A DNA stretch of 64,000 nucleotides, from NCBI GenBank assembly GCA_029339195.1, contig JAPTJF010000160.1, positions 56,736 to 120,735 of the forward strand, written 5' to 3'. The notes beneath the pieces are model-generated. The model saw only the letters and a list, made by a program, of their open reading frames with translations. It made no database searches and had not been told where the DNA came from. The DNA comes from Micractinium sp. NFX-FRZ. Lineage: Eukaryota; Chlorophyta; Trebouxiophyceae; Chlorellales; Chlorellaceae. How positions within the stretch are numbered: position 1 is the stretch's first letter; the number at the start of each line of letters is the position of its first letter. This document shows, in pieces, positions 31,934 through 45,055 of the stretch. The position numbers were made by a program, and so were the translations under genes.

Positions 31934-33405
31934 ATGGCAGCTTTCGAGCAACAGGCCGCCCCCTCCCTGCTGCCCTCTGCAGGCCATGTCGGCGCTGTAA
32001 TGTCGCAGCCGAACGCGAGCGGCAGCCCCGCGGCGGCCCTGCTGCTGGGCGGCAGCGGCGGCAGCGGCGGGCTGCCCTCGTTCGGCGACCTTGCAGGCAC
32101 AGAGGCCGCGGCGGCAGTGGCAGCTGGAGCTCACGCGGTGGAAGCTGAGTGTATACAGCTCATGGCGCAACGACAGCACGTCGACGGCTGGGGGAGTGCT
32201 GATCAAGTGCTCACATTGGAGGTGGTTAGCCTGGTGACGAGGTGAGCACCACCGGAGGGTGCCCTCTCATCTCTTGCCTCCCGTTGCATTTACCTCTAGC
32301 CAGCCATGGGCTCGCAACCAGCCTCGCGCTACCCTACTTCAGATTGCTTGCACCAAGACCCTTGTCCCTCGTTGCATGCCTGTGCCCCCGCAGCAACATG
32401 CCACATGGCGCTGCGGCAGCGCGTGCACCCGGCTCCCAAGGCCAACCGCAGGGCTCGGGCAGCGAGTGGGAGCAGCAGCCTGATTTGGCGGCACTGCTCA
32501 GCCCCAGCCAGGCGCGGAGCCGGCGTCTGAGCACCAGCAGCGGGCGCAGCGACCCGCTCCGCACGCAGGCCAGCGTGCAGCGGCAGCAGCAGCAGCAGCA
32601 GTCGGAGCAGAGCTTGCAAGCACAGCAGCCGCTGGCAGCAGGAGCAGCAGGGGCAGAAGCTGCAGCCGAGCCTTGCGCGAGTGCCGCATTGGCATCAGCA
32701 GCCCCCGTGGCTGCGGGCGGCAGCACCCCCAACAGCGGCAGCAGGCCCGGCCTCACCGAGCCAGCAGGCAGCGCTGCCGGCGGCACGCAGCGTGGGCAGC
32801 AGCCTGCCCACACCTGCCCAGGGTCTGGCCAGCCGGAGGCGCAGCAGCAGGCGCAGCCCTCGCCCAGGCCTCAGAAGAAGCAGCAGGGTCAAGATGAGGG
32901 GCAGCACCCGTCGCCGGCGCAGCAGGGCCAAACGCAGCAGCAGGGCCCGATGCCTCAGCACCAGCAAGGGCCGCCTGCCGCAGCGTCCCGCCAGCAGGGC
33001 GTGCCCGAGTGCCCTGCGACGCAGGTGCTGCTGCCGCTGTCTGCGGAGCTGCAGGCAACGGCGGTGCAGGTGCAGCCCACTGCCAAGGTGACTCAGGCGA
33101 TGCCAGCCACGGCAGTTGTGACGCAGGTGCTGCCGGCCACACTGCCCGCCACGGCGGCGGCGTGCCCGGTGCCTGCCACGGCTGCTGCAGGGACCCAGCT
33201 GCCGCCCACACAGGAGGTGTTGTCAGAGGAGGAAGATGATGTGCAGCAGGGGCAGCATGGGCGGGAGGAGATGCAGCTGGAGCACCAGGAGGGGGAGCCT
33301 CAGCTGCAGGAGCAGGGGCAGCCGCATGAGGAGGTTGCAGCAGCCGTGGCAGAGGAGGGTCTGGAGGCAGAGGCAGAGTGCACGCAGCAGCAGCACCACC
33401 AGCAC

Positions 33406-33459
<54 letters not shown>

Positions 33460-36400
33460 GCGCCCCAAGAGCAGCAGGAGCAGCAGCATCAGCAAGCGCC
33501 GCAAGAGCAGCAGCAGCAGCAGCAGCACCAAGCGCCCCGTGAGCAGCAGCAGCAGTCGCAGAGCCATGGCAGCAGGGCCTTGCACGGGCAGGAGGCAGGC
33601 TGCGCAGCTGCTCAGGAGACGAGAGCAGCGGTTGCTGGGGACGCAGAGACCGCAGCCGGTGCGGCAGATGAGGCTGCTGCGGTTGCTGGGGATGTAGAAG
33701 GCGAGGCTTCCTTGGCCGCAGCAAGCTTGGCAGCAGCTGCTGTGGCGGGGGCACTTGCAGCGGCGGCAGCAGCAATCCAGAGTGGCAGCAGCTGCCCAGG
33801 CAAAGCTCATGCAGCGGCAATGCTGGCTGCTGCCGAGCCTACTGCTGCAGCGCAGCAGCTTTCAAGCAGCCCGCACGCCGCAGAGGTTCCGGCGCCCGAG
33901 GCTGCAGCGCCCGCGCCGGTGGCAGAGCCCGCAGCACACGCGCCAACCAGCCCAGGGGCAGGCGGGAATGTGGAGATGGCAGATGCAGCGGCCGCAGGCC
34001 TGGCAGGTGCAGTGGTTGAGGAGGAGCGTCCACGAGGGCTGGAGGTCGTGGAATTGGATGCCCCCGCTGCCAGCAGCCCTGCCCGCCCATGCGAGCAGGA
34101 TGCGCCCACGGCGGCAGCCAATGGCGCAGCTGCCGTGGCGCTGGCATCTGGCACCCCCGGCCCTTCAGCCACGCCCGGCGGCAAGCCGGCGGCAGCAGAT
34201 CTGGCGGCCACCCCAGCGGCGGCGGCTCATGGCGCCGACGGCAGTGCGGACTCATACGCTGAAGGCAGCAGCAGCTACTTCAGCAGCGGCAGCAGCAGTG
34301 ATGAGGAGGGCGGCCATGCAGGGGGGCAGGCAGTGCCGCCCAGCCCGCTGTGCACGGCGGATGAGCTGGCGCTAGCGAGGCAGAGGGAGAGGGAGGCGCT
34401 GCTGGCGGCAGCTGGCACGCAGCCCTCACCCTCAGGTGGGGTGGAGAACCCACGGGTTGGGCGGCTTGGCTGGCCTGCCGTGGTGTGTTTGGTGTGGCCT
34501 GGATGTAGATGATGGAGTGGCCGGCATGCAGCCATGCCCTTGGTGGGATGGCTCGGAGGATTGCCTTCAGCTGGAAGGCTGGCCTGCCCTGCTGTGCCTG
34601 GTCAGGGCGGCGCCTCATACGGCTGCGCTGGAGCAGGTCCCCCCCACACGCTCATGTTCCTCTTGCTTAAGACACCCTCCACTCATGCTCATTTGCTGAC
34701 TGCCCCCCTTGCGCTTCCCTCGCCCCGCCAGCACACGCCTGCATCAGCGTCCAGCACAGAAGCTCTCCCCACCTTTTGCTCCCAACCATGCTGCTTGTCT
34801 TGCTCCCTTGCCCCCGCAGCCGCTGCCTGCCATGTCATGGCGGAGGGCGAGGGGGCAGCTGCCTCCCAGCTGGGCATCACCCAGTTCCAGAGCCTGCATG
34901 GCCCAGAGGCGGAGACGCAGGTGGGGCCACGTTGCGAGCGCAGGGAGGGAGAGGAGAGAGACTCTGCGTGTGTATACGTGTGGTTTGAGAAGAAGAGCGA
35001 GAGTATGTCTGCAAGCAGCGGGGGCGGTCCCGCCACTCCATCATGGCCCTTCCCCCTCACACCCTGCTCACCCTCCCACTCCACTGTCGCTGTTTGCACA
35101 CTCAGATGGACCTGGATGAGCAGCAGGAGCGCTTCCGCCACGGCGATGCGATGGCAGCGCTCAAGGTGTCGGTGGCTGGGGAGATCCTGCTGGGTGGGTG
35201 GGTGGGAGGGAGGGAGGGGTGGGTTGGGCAAATGGCTGCTGCTGCTGACAGGAAGGAAGGGCGTGAGGGAGGGAGGGAGGGAAGGAAGGGGATGTCTTGG
35301 GTGTGGGCTGGGGGTAGGCCCGAGTGCCTTGCCCGCCAGTGACCCCAGTGGTGTGCTGGTGGCGTGCCCTGCTGGGCGTGGGTGGGCCGACCATGCCTGG
35401 AGATAGTGTGCGCTGGTGCTGCCTGGTGGCGGTAATGGCGGTAATGGTGGTGGTGCTGCTGCTGCTGCTGCTGCTGCTGGCCGCCAGGCAGACAGGCTAC
35501 CACGCATCAGCCTGGCAGAGTGGGGCCTCCCCTTGCTGATCCCATGTGTTTGCTGTCTGCGCACCGTGCTGCTGCAGGTGTGCTCAACAGCGTGCTCCCC
35601 GAGGCAGACCACGAGCGCGTGCCTGCCCTGGTGCGCCTGCTCCTGCTGCCTGCCTGCTGACTGCCAGCGTGCCCGCCTGTTACGCCTTACGCTGGCAAGC
35701 CACAGCTTGCCAGTGGGGCAGTGCGTGAGGGCCCTCCGGTGCGTGCAGTTTGGCCCCCTTGCCCTTGTTGGCATGCCTACCTGGGGGCGTGCAGGGCCGG
35801 GGGTCTCCTCACCCGCACCTGCAGCCTCCCAACCTCATCCGGCCTCCCACCTGCCCGCCGCCCGCTGCTGCTGCTGCCCCGCAGACCAAGGGCCACCTGC
35901 ACCGCAGCGTGTGGAGCCAGTTCAGGCGGTTGGGGCTGGATGCACAGCTGTGCTTCCACACAAGCCTAGAGGCGCCCCGCCAGGGCACCGCCGCTGGCCC
36001 CCTTCAACCGGGCGGCCCCGCTGCTGGCCAGGCCTGCCGCTGCCCTGGGTGCAGCGCCGGGCGTGCGGCTGCAGAGGAGGCGGCGGCAGCGGACGAGGCG
36101 GCAGCTGCGGGGGATGCAGCACAGCAGTTGGGAGGAGGAGCCCTGGCGCTGCCTGAAGTGCAGGAGGCACGGCTGGACCGCTACTTGTGCAGCTCAGCAG
36201 AGGTGGAGGAGCGGCAGCAGCAGTTTGAAGCTGCTGGGCAGGTGGCTGAGCTGGCACGGAAGCGGCGGCGCAACGGGCGAAGCGTGCGAAGCGGGCGCAG
36301 CGTGCGCGCCTCGCGTGGCCGCGGCGCGGCGTTGGGGGCTGCGGCTGTGCCACTGAGCACGGCTCGGCTGCGGCCTTTGGATGCGGCAGCACAGGTGGCA

Positions 36401-39400
36401 GCGCCAGCGGGGCAGGCAGCTGGTGCAGTGGCTGGCGCTGCTGCCGTAGCAACAGCAGTAACGGAGCCAGGGGTTCGTTCAGGTGCCGCTGCTGCTGCTG
36501 CCGTCCACGACATGGGGCCAGAGGCTCTTGAGGTTGAGCCCACCCAGGGGCCGGCCATGGCGGCTGCCGCCGCTGCAGCTGCTGCAGCGGCAGCGGCAGC
36601 AGTTGGGGCCGCAGCTGATGGGCCCTCACAGCTGGACATCAGCCAGGGCACAGGCACGCAGGCAGCCGCTGCAGCCTTGGTGAAGCTGCCCGCAGTCAGG
36701 CAGGTGCTGGCCGTGGCGGCGGCGACCGCACGCCCAACAGCCGCCGCGGCAGCAGCAGCAGCGGATGGTGCTTCACAGCTGGATGTGATCCTCACACTGG
36801 AGCCCCTCCCAGCAACAGAGGCAGCACCACCAGCAGCAGCAGCAGCAGCAGCAGAGGCAGTGGCAGCGGCAGCGGCGGCAGCGGCAGCTGAGCAGGCGAG
36901 CGTCGCAGCTGCAGCGCAGGCGGCACGTGCCAGGGAAGAGGCTGCGGCAGCACTGCCGACAGCTGGGGGAGCGCCGGCGCCCACAGCTGGGGAGGTGCCG
37001 GCAACTGCCCCTGCTCCCGCAGCTGCGACCCACGATCTTTTCGACTCCATCCTGGCCTCTCAAGACAGCCAGCAGCCGCCGGCACCACCGCCCCGCCTGC
37101 CTGCAACCGCAGCAGCAGCGGCTGTGGACGACAGCCAGTCGCCGCCTGGCAAGGGCTGGCTGGCAGGCGGCTGGGGCAGCGGCAGCGCGCGGCAGCGGCT
37201 GCAGCCACAGGCCCGGCCTCCAGCCGCAGCCACTGCGCCCGACGCTTTGACTGGGCAGCCTGCTACGGCCGCGGCGGCACCCTCAGCTGCTGCGCCACAT
37301 GAGGCTGCATTGCTGCAGTCTCCGGCTGCCGCCCTGCCAGCGGTGGGGGTCAGATCTCCGGCGGCAGCAGATGTGGAGGAGACGCCCAGCGGGGTGCACC
37401 CCCCGGCCTCACCGCTGACCATGGTGCTTGCAGCGGACGGCCAGCAGGCGGGGCGGCAGCAGGGAGAGCTGCCAGGGGAGCAGGCTGCGGAGGAGGCTGC
37501 AGCTCAGGGGGAGCGTGTTGTGCCTGAAACCCCCACAGAGGAGCAGCAGGCCGCCTCTCCCGACCTTGGATCCAAGCAGGAGGGAAGCCATGCTGCCAGC
37601 AAGCAGGAGCCGCAGCCACAGTTGCGGACATCCCAGCCGCAGCAGCAGGCAGAGGCGTCAGCGGCAGGGCGGCCAGACAAGCAGGTGCAGGCAGGGCAGG
37701 CTGGCCTGGCATCCGAGGGGCAGCAGCAGCAGCAGGCCACTGCTGCAGCTGGCGCAAACGCCAGCCTGCAGTTGCTTGCAGTGGTGGCAGCGCCAGCGGC
37801 GGCAGCAGCGGCGCAGGATGCATCGGACCCTGGCGGTTTGCCCAGCCCAGGTGGGGGTGAGCCTCCTGTGGGCACGCAGGCTGTGCGTGACGCCATGCTG
37901 CTGGTCGGCCAGCTGTCCAGCCACTTTGCAGCCACGCAGGAGCAGCAGCCTGCAGAGGCGGGCGGCGAGGGTGAAGCGGCAGCGCTGGGAGCAGGGGCAG
38001 CCGCAGCGGCTGGCGACTCCAGCGTGCCGGCACCGCAGCCTGCCGAGGCAGCAGAACGAGCCGGGCCGTCCGGTGGGGCAGAGGTGACGAGTCCTCGCAA
38101 GCGGCGCTGGCGCCAGCAGCAGCAGCAGCAGCTGCGGATTTCAGACAGCGAGGGGGAGGAGCGGGAGACGTCTGCTGAGCTAGCGGCCGCCGCCAAGGAA
38201 GCAGAGCTGCGGCGGCAGCGTGCCGGCGGTGCGGCTGGGGACGCCGCCGAGGCTCGTGCACCCAAGAGGCGAGGCTGGGCTGTGGGTTGTTGATTGTGTG
38301 CTCGGTTGGTCCGCCTTTTGAGCTGCTAGCACCAATTTGACTGACATTGTTGGTCGTGCTCTGCTCCCTGAACGATTTCAGCTCTACAAGTGCAGTCCCC
38401 TCCTGCCTTGCCTTCTTCAATGCACCTCCTCCTCTCTTTTGTTGCTGGCTGCAGGGGCCGAGGCAGCGGCAGCCGCAGGGAGGAGCGTGCGCAGCGTCGG
38501 CGCTCTCACCTGGTTTCTGTGATGGCCCCACCTGGCGCACGGCCCGACCTGGGGGTGGGGCACGCGCAGCAGCAGCGCCGGCTAGTAGTGCCTGCCCTAG
38601 GCGCACGCTCCCCGGCTGCTGCGGCAGCCCCCGAGGCAACAGCAGCAGCAGCGGCAGCAGCGGCAGCAGCAGACGGCGAGCAGCACCACCGCCAGGGGCG
38701 GGCCCTGCACCGCTCGCCGGTCACCTCCCCTCGCAAGGGCGGTGTGGCTGGGGCGGGCGCCAAGTCGCCTGGCGCGTCTCCTCGCAAGTCGCCCCGCCGC
38801 CCCGTGCGCTCCCCGCTGGCGGCGCTGCGCAAGTCGCCGCCCCCAGCCTTGCGCAAGAGCTCAGCAGCGGCAGCAGCAGAGGTTCAGCAGCAGCCAGGCA
38901 GCCCGTGCGCAGCTGGGGTGGCGGGCACAGCGGGGACCGCTGTGCCGCCCGCTGCCATGCAGCAGCGTGTGCATGCCACTGCAGCCGCGCCAGCCTTGGC
39001 TGGCGGGGCCAGCAAGGGCCGAGGCGGCGGCGGCGGCACAGGCCCTGGGGAGGCGTTGCTCCGCAACCTGGCGGCAGCTGCTCGCGCCCCCAAGAAGAAC
39101 AGCGGCCTCGTCGACGACGCCCCCTGCTTCGTTGACACCCAAATGGCAGATGCTGCCTCAGCAGGTGCCAGCGCGGCCGCTGCTGCATGCATGGCTGCTG
39201 CAGCAGCAGATGCAGCTGCCATGCCGCCACCCCCTGCCAAGAAGCCACGCACAGCGGCGGCGGCAGCACCAGCCGCGCTGGCGGCTGCACCAGCGGCACC
39301 TCCTGGGAAGGAACAGGGGGCTGCAGATGCTGAAGCCTCGGCAGCGCGCATGGCAGCTGCCGCGCGCCGGCAGCAGGAGGCTCAGAACCCGGCGGCAGCT

Positions 39401-41293
39401 CTGGCGCAGCAGGCAGCGGCGGGGGCAGTGCGCAGAGTCTCTGACCCGTACCGGTGCGAGAGCGCTGCCATGCGTTGCATGCCGGTTGGTATGCTGCACT
39501 GTTGGTTTGTGTATTGCGCTGCTGGCTTCATGCTACTGGTACTGGCTTGCGCTCCTGTCGGCTTGCTGGGTCGGATGCTGTGCTGCTCTGCCCTGGTAAG
39601 TTCATGTCCTCAAGCTGCCTGAGGAGCCATGCATCGTCTTCAAACCGCATCCCTCCAGCCGTGTTGTGCGCTTCATGGCCGCCCGCTGCTTCCTGCCCGC
39701 CCTCCTGCTGCTGCCGCAGGTTCCCTGGCAGCGGCGGCGATCAGAACACCGACAGCCGCAACTCCCCCCTCGCTGCCCGCCCGCCAGCTGCCGGCGCTGC
39801 CAGCCCCAGCCGCAAGCGGCGGCGGCATCCAGACCCGCAGCACCCCGGCAAGCAGGTGGCTTCGCTCATGGACCTCGCACGCACAGCGCCAGCTGGCAAG
39901 CCGCCAGCTAACACCGCCTTTGTTGCGGCGGTGGAGACGGCGGCAGTGGAGGTTGAGGCGGCGGCGGCTGTAGAAGGGGAGGGGGCTGCGCCGGCTGGCG
40001 GGCACAGCGGGCGCAGCGGCGCACGCATCCGACGGCGCCGGCGGCGGTGGGAGGAGGTGGAGGAGGAGGAGGAGGATGTGCAGCCCGGCGACGATCCGGG
40101 GCTGCTAGTCACCCTGCTGCCACACCCAGTGGTGCAGACGGCGCCTGATGCTGGCGGGGACTTTGGGGGAGCAGAGGGAGAGGCAAGCGCTGCTGATGCG
40201 GCCGCTGGCCCTGAGCGGCAGGTGCGCGCTTCGCGCAAGCCCGCCCGGTTTGCCAGCCCTGCCAAGGGCGCTGGCGGTGTGCAGCAGCAGCGCAAGGAGC
40301 AGGCCGGGGGCAGCGGGCGGCTGGCAGGGCACAAGCGTCCCGGGACCTCCCCTCCTGTGCCGCCCCAGCCGGCATTGGCACCCGGCACCCGGCCCAAGCA
40401 GCAGGTGCAGCAGCAGCAGCAGCAGCAGCAACAGGTGCAGCCTGGCGGCGGCAAGCGGCGTCGCACCTCGCCAGCAGGGGCGGCGGCTGCCGTAGCAGGC
40501 GGCGAGGTCACCCCTCCACCTGCGCCGGTGGTTCCAGACAGCGAGGACCAGACCATTTCAGAGGTGTGTGGCTGGGGATGAGTGAGTGGGGGTGTGCAGC
40601 CGCAGAGGAGGAGGGGTGTACTTGGGGGCTGTGGGCGCTTGCAAGACAGGGAGGGCTGGACCACCGGAACATTTGAAGAGCTGGGCTGGGTGTTGCTTGT
40701 GTATGCTTGGTGCCGTGTCGGAGGCATGAGGGAGGGCAGGGTGGTGGGCAGCGCCTGGTCAGAACTGAGAGGGACTGCAATGTGTGTGGAGTCCCTCAGG
40801 GGAGGGAGGAGGGGAGGAGGCACAGGGCACCAGCAGGCAGCGAGCAGCATTTTGCACCTGCACGGAGTCACGGGCACGACTGCCAGCGGGCAAATCAGAG
40901 CAGCCGCAGCCTGCCCTGTTGCCGCCCCTCCCATGCCAGCTGCCCTCACCACCTGCCCTGCGCGCCTGACCAACTCCATTCTCCGACCCTCTGGCTGCCT
41001 CCCTGCAGTACCTGCGCACCCACCCACGCGCCCTGGGCTGCAGCAAGTGCCGCTACAGCAAGGGCGGGTGCGGCAAGTGCCGCGCCGACGCAGCGGACGC
41101 AGCCGACGAAGCAGCGACCACGGTGTCGCCGCGGGTGGGCAGGAGCACGGGGCGCAAGCAGCGGCAGGAGCAGGAGCAGGAGGAGGCAGACCCTGGCGTG
41201 CACAGCGGGCGCGGCGGCGGCGGTGCCGGCAAGACGCCCAAATTGACGGCAGCGGCGCACCTTCAGCCGCGGCGTCACGACCACCACCAACAG

Positions 41294-41360
<67 letters not shown>

Positions 41361-43567
41361 GCTCGGGTGAGGGCGAGGAGGGCGAGGAGGTTCCCTCCCA
41401 GGACCTCGGCGCCCGACTCAGGAGCCCCGCCACTGGCGGCGCTTCCCGGCGCAAGTCGGGGGCGGGAGCCGCTGCCGGCGCTCGCTTCTTTGAGGGCTGT
41501 GTGTTCCTGGTCACAGGCTTCTCTGGCGCCAGCGAGGACAAGGCGGAGCTGATGCGGGCGCTGACGGAGCATGGCGCTGTGGTGCAGGACACCGTGCCGG
41601 AGCCGCCGCCGCAGGTGCGTGAGGGGCGCGCGTGCGGGCAATCACTCTCCTGCTCGACAGGTTCCAGGGCCATGGGTGGCAGCGCCGCCGTTTGCCAATG
41701 TTTGCTGGTGGGGAGGGGGCAGGCAGCAGGTGGACCTGTTGTGCGGCTCGAGGCCCGCTGCTATGCATTGCCTGCCTTCCCCCTGCCTGCTGGCGTCTTG
41801 CTGGGTGAGCCTCCCCCTCCCTCCTGCATGACGGACACTTGCCCGTGCCCACACCGCCGCCTGGCCGCTCCACATTCCCCACGCAGACGCCTGCCGCGCG
41901 GCGGCAGTCGGCGGGCATGCGCCAGCTGGCGCTGCGCCCCGCTGTGACCGCTGTGGTGTCGGGCAGGGAGCGGCTGCGCACCCCCAAGTACCTGTATGCC
42001 GTCATCAAGGGGCTGCCCGTGGTGAAGCCCGGCTGGGTGATGGCCTGTGCCAAGGCCAAGTGCCAGGTCAGTGCGCCACGTCAGCGGCAGCGGCAGCATG
42101 TGTGCAGCAGCAGCAGAGAGCAGCAGCAGTAGCAGCCCTGCTCATTGCAGCATGCACCCTGGCCTGGGGGACCCTGGGAGGCGGCAACTTGGGCAGGCGG
42201 GGCAAGTGGCGGGGATGAGCGGCGTTGCTGGTGCAGCTGCCTGCGCGGCGCTTGCAGCTTCGGCCAGAAACAGGATGTGTTTGCACAAAAGCAACGCAAC
42301 GTGGCTCCGCCCTCGCTGCTGCCCCTGTACTCCCCCCCGGCGAGTGCTCTCTCATTTCACAGCCCTACCATTGCCTCTCAGCCTTGCTGCTCCATGCAAC
42401 CCGGCCCCCCCGCAGGTCCCCATGCGGGCCGACCACCTGTGGCACTCCCCGCCGCCGGCCGGCGGGCCGCCGCTGGGCGGCCAGCTGGCAGGGCTGCGTG
42501 TCCACCTGCACGGCCCAACGGCAATGACCAAGCCTCTGCGCGGCCTGCTGCAGCACGCAGGTAGAGGGGCAGGGGGCGGGCACAGCTGCCTACAGAGCAG
42601 CCTGCTGTTTTGGGGGGATGGGGACACTACAGACTGGAAACAAGCGGTGGGCTGTTGGGTCTGGAGCAGCTCACGGCGTGTTGCTGCCCTGCGCCAAGTT
42701 CACCGGCCCATGCTGTCCCTCGCTTGGCTGCCTCCTACTGTGCACACTTCTCTCACCACTGCCGCCCGCTGCCCCCCCTGCCTGCCTGCACAGGCGCGAT
42801 ACTGGTGAACCACCTGGAGGCGCCGGTGCCTGGGAGCTGCCCCGGCCTCACCGAGCCCTGCTGCGACCTGCTCATTGTGGATCAGGACGAAAAGGCTGAG
42901 GAGGCCAAAAAGAAAGCAGACGACATGTGCCGCACCGCACGCCGGCTGCGCATCGCCGCAGTGGACCGCAGTTCGGCGGTCAGCGTGAGTGGGCAGGGGG
43001 GAGCGGGGTGGGGTGGGGTCAGAGGGAGTGTGCGTGGCAGGGGGATGAACTTGCGCAGGGAGCAGTCAGTGGAGTGTGGCTGGGGAGGCGGGAGAGCTGG
43101 GCAGATGCAACTTGGCTGCTTGCTTGGCAGCCACCGCGCGGTCAAGAGCTGCGATTGAACACAGGTACAAGCCTCAGGCTGCGGCCTGTCCGGCATTTGT
43201 TGACCTGGATGCCTGCCTGGAATGCTGCTTGCCTGTTGCCCTCCTGCAGTCGATCCTCAACTGCGAGCCGCTCAAGTGCCTGGGAGCAGAAGCGGACACC
43301 CCAGGGGATCCCCAGCCTGTGCCATCGGCAAAGCAGCAGGAGCACAGCGGCAGCGGCGCGGGCAGCGCCGAGGGTGCAGGCGGCGCCACGCCACTGCTGG
43401 GCAATGGTCAGCAGGCGGCAGGCGCTGGGGGGCGCCCTTCTGCGGCGGCAGCAGCAGCAGCAGCTGGAGCGTCTCCACACGGCAGGAAGCGCACCCGGGC
43501 AGCATTTGAGCAGCAGCAGCAGCAAGAGCAGCCTCAGCCTCAACAGCAGCAGCAGCGAGATCAGCCT

Positions 43568-43602
<35 letters not shown>

Positions 43603-44894
43603 GCAGCAGCCAGCTCACCACCCGCAGCTCAGCTGCTCGCGGCAGGTGCAGCAGCAGCAGCAGCAGCAGCGGGCGATCGGGCTGTGCTGGGAGGGCGGGC
43701 CTGTGGATCCACCTGGCAAGCTGCCCAGGACGCCTTACCGCAGATATTACTCGGCATTCCTCAAGGTAAAGGGCCTGTAGGGGCAAGGGAGGGGAAAGGC
43801 GAGGTCTGGCAACAGCATTGTGCTGTGGCAACAGGTGCCGCCGCTGTTGTCGCCGGCGGCGGTTGCTGGCACTGCCGGGGCAGGGTCCTCAGTTGCTACA
43901 GCATCTTTGCCCAGCCACCTCCCGTGCATGCCAGCTCAGCGCCTGCTGCGCATGGTCTTGCATGCATGCCGGCTCAGCGCCTGCTGTGCCTGCTTTGGTT
44001 GCAGGACGGGGAGCGCATCGGCGTAGGCAACTGTGTGGAGCTGGCCCCGCTGCCTGGGGAGGAGGCCACCCGCGTTGCTGAGGTGGGGTTTGCCCTTCTG
44101 ACACGCACCGCATGCTGTGGTCAGCACAGCGCACCACTTTGCATGAGTAGCATGGAGTGGAGAACTACTGTGTGATTTGCCAGTTGCGGTGGCAGGCATG
44201 GCTGTGGGGCTTGCTGCGCGACGTGCTGCGCCCACTTGGCTCCACAGTCCCTGCTTTCGTGAACTGCCTGCCGCCTGCGCAGGTGGTTGCGCTGTGGAGC
44301 GAGGGGCACGGGACCGGCGCGGCGGGCGGCGGGGGCGGCAGCCAGGAGCGTATGTTTGCACGCGTTCGCCGCTTCTATCGGCCGCAGGTGAGCGAGTGGG
44401 AGGGCTACACAGGGGGTGGAGGAATGCCAGCCAGGTCAGGGGCACGCAACGTTGCGTGGGGGCACACCCTGCGTGCAGCTGGCGGAGCCACGAGACCTCC
44501 GCATGTGGATGCTTGATGAGTGACCTGCCTGGGCCAGCACTGAACTGTTTTGCCCGCGCCTTCACCCTGTCACCCCACATCCCTCCCTACCACCCAACTC
44601 TTGACCCCGCAGGAGACGCCCTTTGGAGCGGTGGCGGGCCCTGGCCAGCTGTTCCGCTCCGAACACATTGACGACCGGCTGGGGCTGGCAGCGGTGCAGC
44701 GACGATGCTTGGTGACGCTGATGCCTTCAGGGCAGCAGGGTGCAGGCGGCGGTGGCGGGGGGGGCACGGATGGCGGGCAGGGCGGCTGCCCGGCCTTCAC
44801 CTGCCTGCTGCAGCTGGATCACGAGCTGATGACGCTGGGCGTGCTGCCGCCAGACTGCCTGCCCACCGGCAGCGCCGGCGACCCGCACTGCTAG
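31934..44894 (+). CDS. Giant tandem-BRCT and BAH domain chromatin/DNA-damage protein
   Basis: Sixteen phase-consistent exons (31934-32241, 32394-34435, 34820-34920, 35106-35193, 35578-35630, 35885-38268, 38455-39453, 39720-40563, 41009-41614, 41887-42066, 42416-42560, 42794-42984, 43250-43765, 44005-44082, 44283-44387, 44613-44894) predict about 2,973 aa. Residues 1-2270 are mostly disordered (Gln, Ala, Gly) with basic patches such as KRRRNGRSVRSGRSVR. At about 2275-2300 is a Cys cluster, LGCSKCRYSKGGCGKC. A first BRCT (about 2430-2540) contains FFEGCVFLVTGFSGASEDKA and GLPVVKPGWVMACAKA. A second contains LGGQLAGLRVHLHG, LLQHAGAILVNHLE and CDLLIVDQDEKAEEAKKKAD. The pair resembles the 53BP1-type tandem BRCT. 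A C-terminal BAH follows: YYSAFLKDGERIGVGNCVEL, MFARVRRFYRPQETPFG, ELFRSEHIDD-like QLFRSEHIDDRLGL. Such domains read phospho-peptides and nucleosomes. The 38268/38455 junction needs a GC donor, so two genes remain possible; an alternative first exon starts at 31887. Confidence 0.72.
33411..33460 (+). repeat. CAG repeat encoding poly-Gln
   Basis: Run of about 17 near-perfect CAG codons preceded by CAC-rich codons, inside exon 2 of the BRCT-BAH gene, with further interrupted Q runs to 33560. Confidence 0.85.
41296..41360 (+). repeat. CAG repeat encoding poly-Gln next to BRCT domain
   Basis: About 21 consecutive CAG codons in exon 9 of the BRCT-BAH gene, between the Cys cluster and the first BRCT domain. 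Pure triplet runs of this length are prone to slippage. Confidence 0.9.
43923..44004 (+). repeat. Tandem about 40-bp duplication at the BAH exon acceptor
   Basis: Two copies of gcatgcc[a/g]gctcagcgcctgctg plus flank lie directly upstream of exon 44005-44082; the second ends in the functional ttgcag acceptor. Another case of splice-site-adjacent duplication. Confidence 0.7.
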
Positions 44895-44980
44895 GGTTGT
44901 CCAGCTGAGTGCATTCCTTTGACTTTCTTGCATGCTTGGTTCTCAGCACTGGAAGGGGGTCTAAAGCACTGTGCATCGAC

Positions 44981-44985
44981 TGTAA
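44981..44985 (+). terminator. TGTAA polyadenylation motif, BRCT-BAH gene
   Basis: Plus-strand TGTAA 87 nt after the stop at 44892-44894. It fits the length of the other 3' UTRs in the window. Confidence 0.55.
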
Positions 44986-45055
44986 CATATTGCTCAGCGG
45001 AATGGAGGAGGCGGCAAGGCAAGAGGAGGGGAAGTGGGCGGTGGCACGGCGTGCC

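Noticed and set aside
32753..33820. Long minus-strand open frame of 355 codons
   Set aside because: Pure antisense of the Gln/Ala-rich exon of the BRCT-BAH gene; composition (Leu/Pro/Ala runs) is what CTG/GCN reverse complements give.
33411..41360. CAG arrays as possible CRISPR or satellite arrays
   Set aside because: They are triplet-periodic, in frame, lack spacers and sit inside conserved-phase exons.
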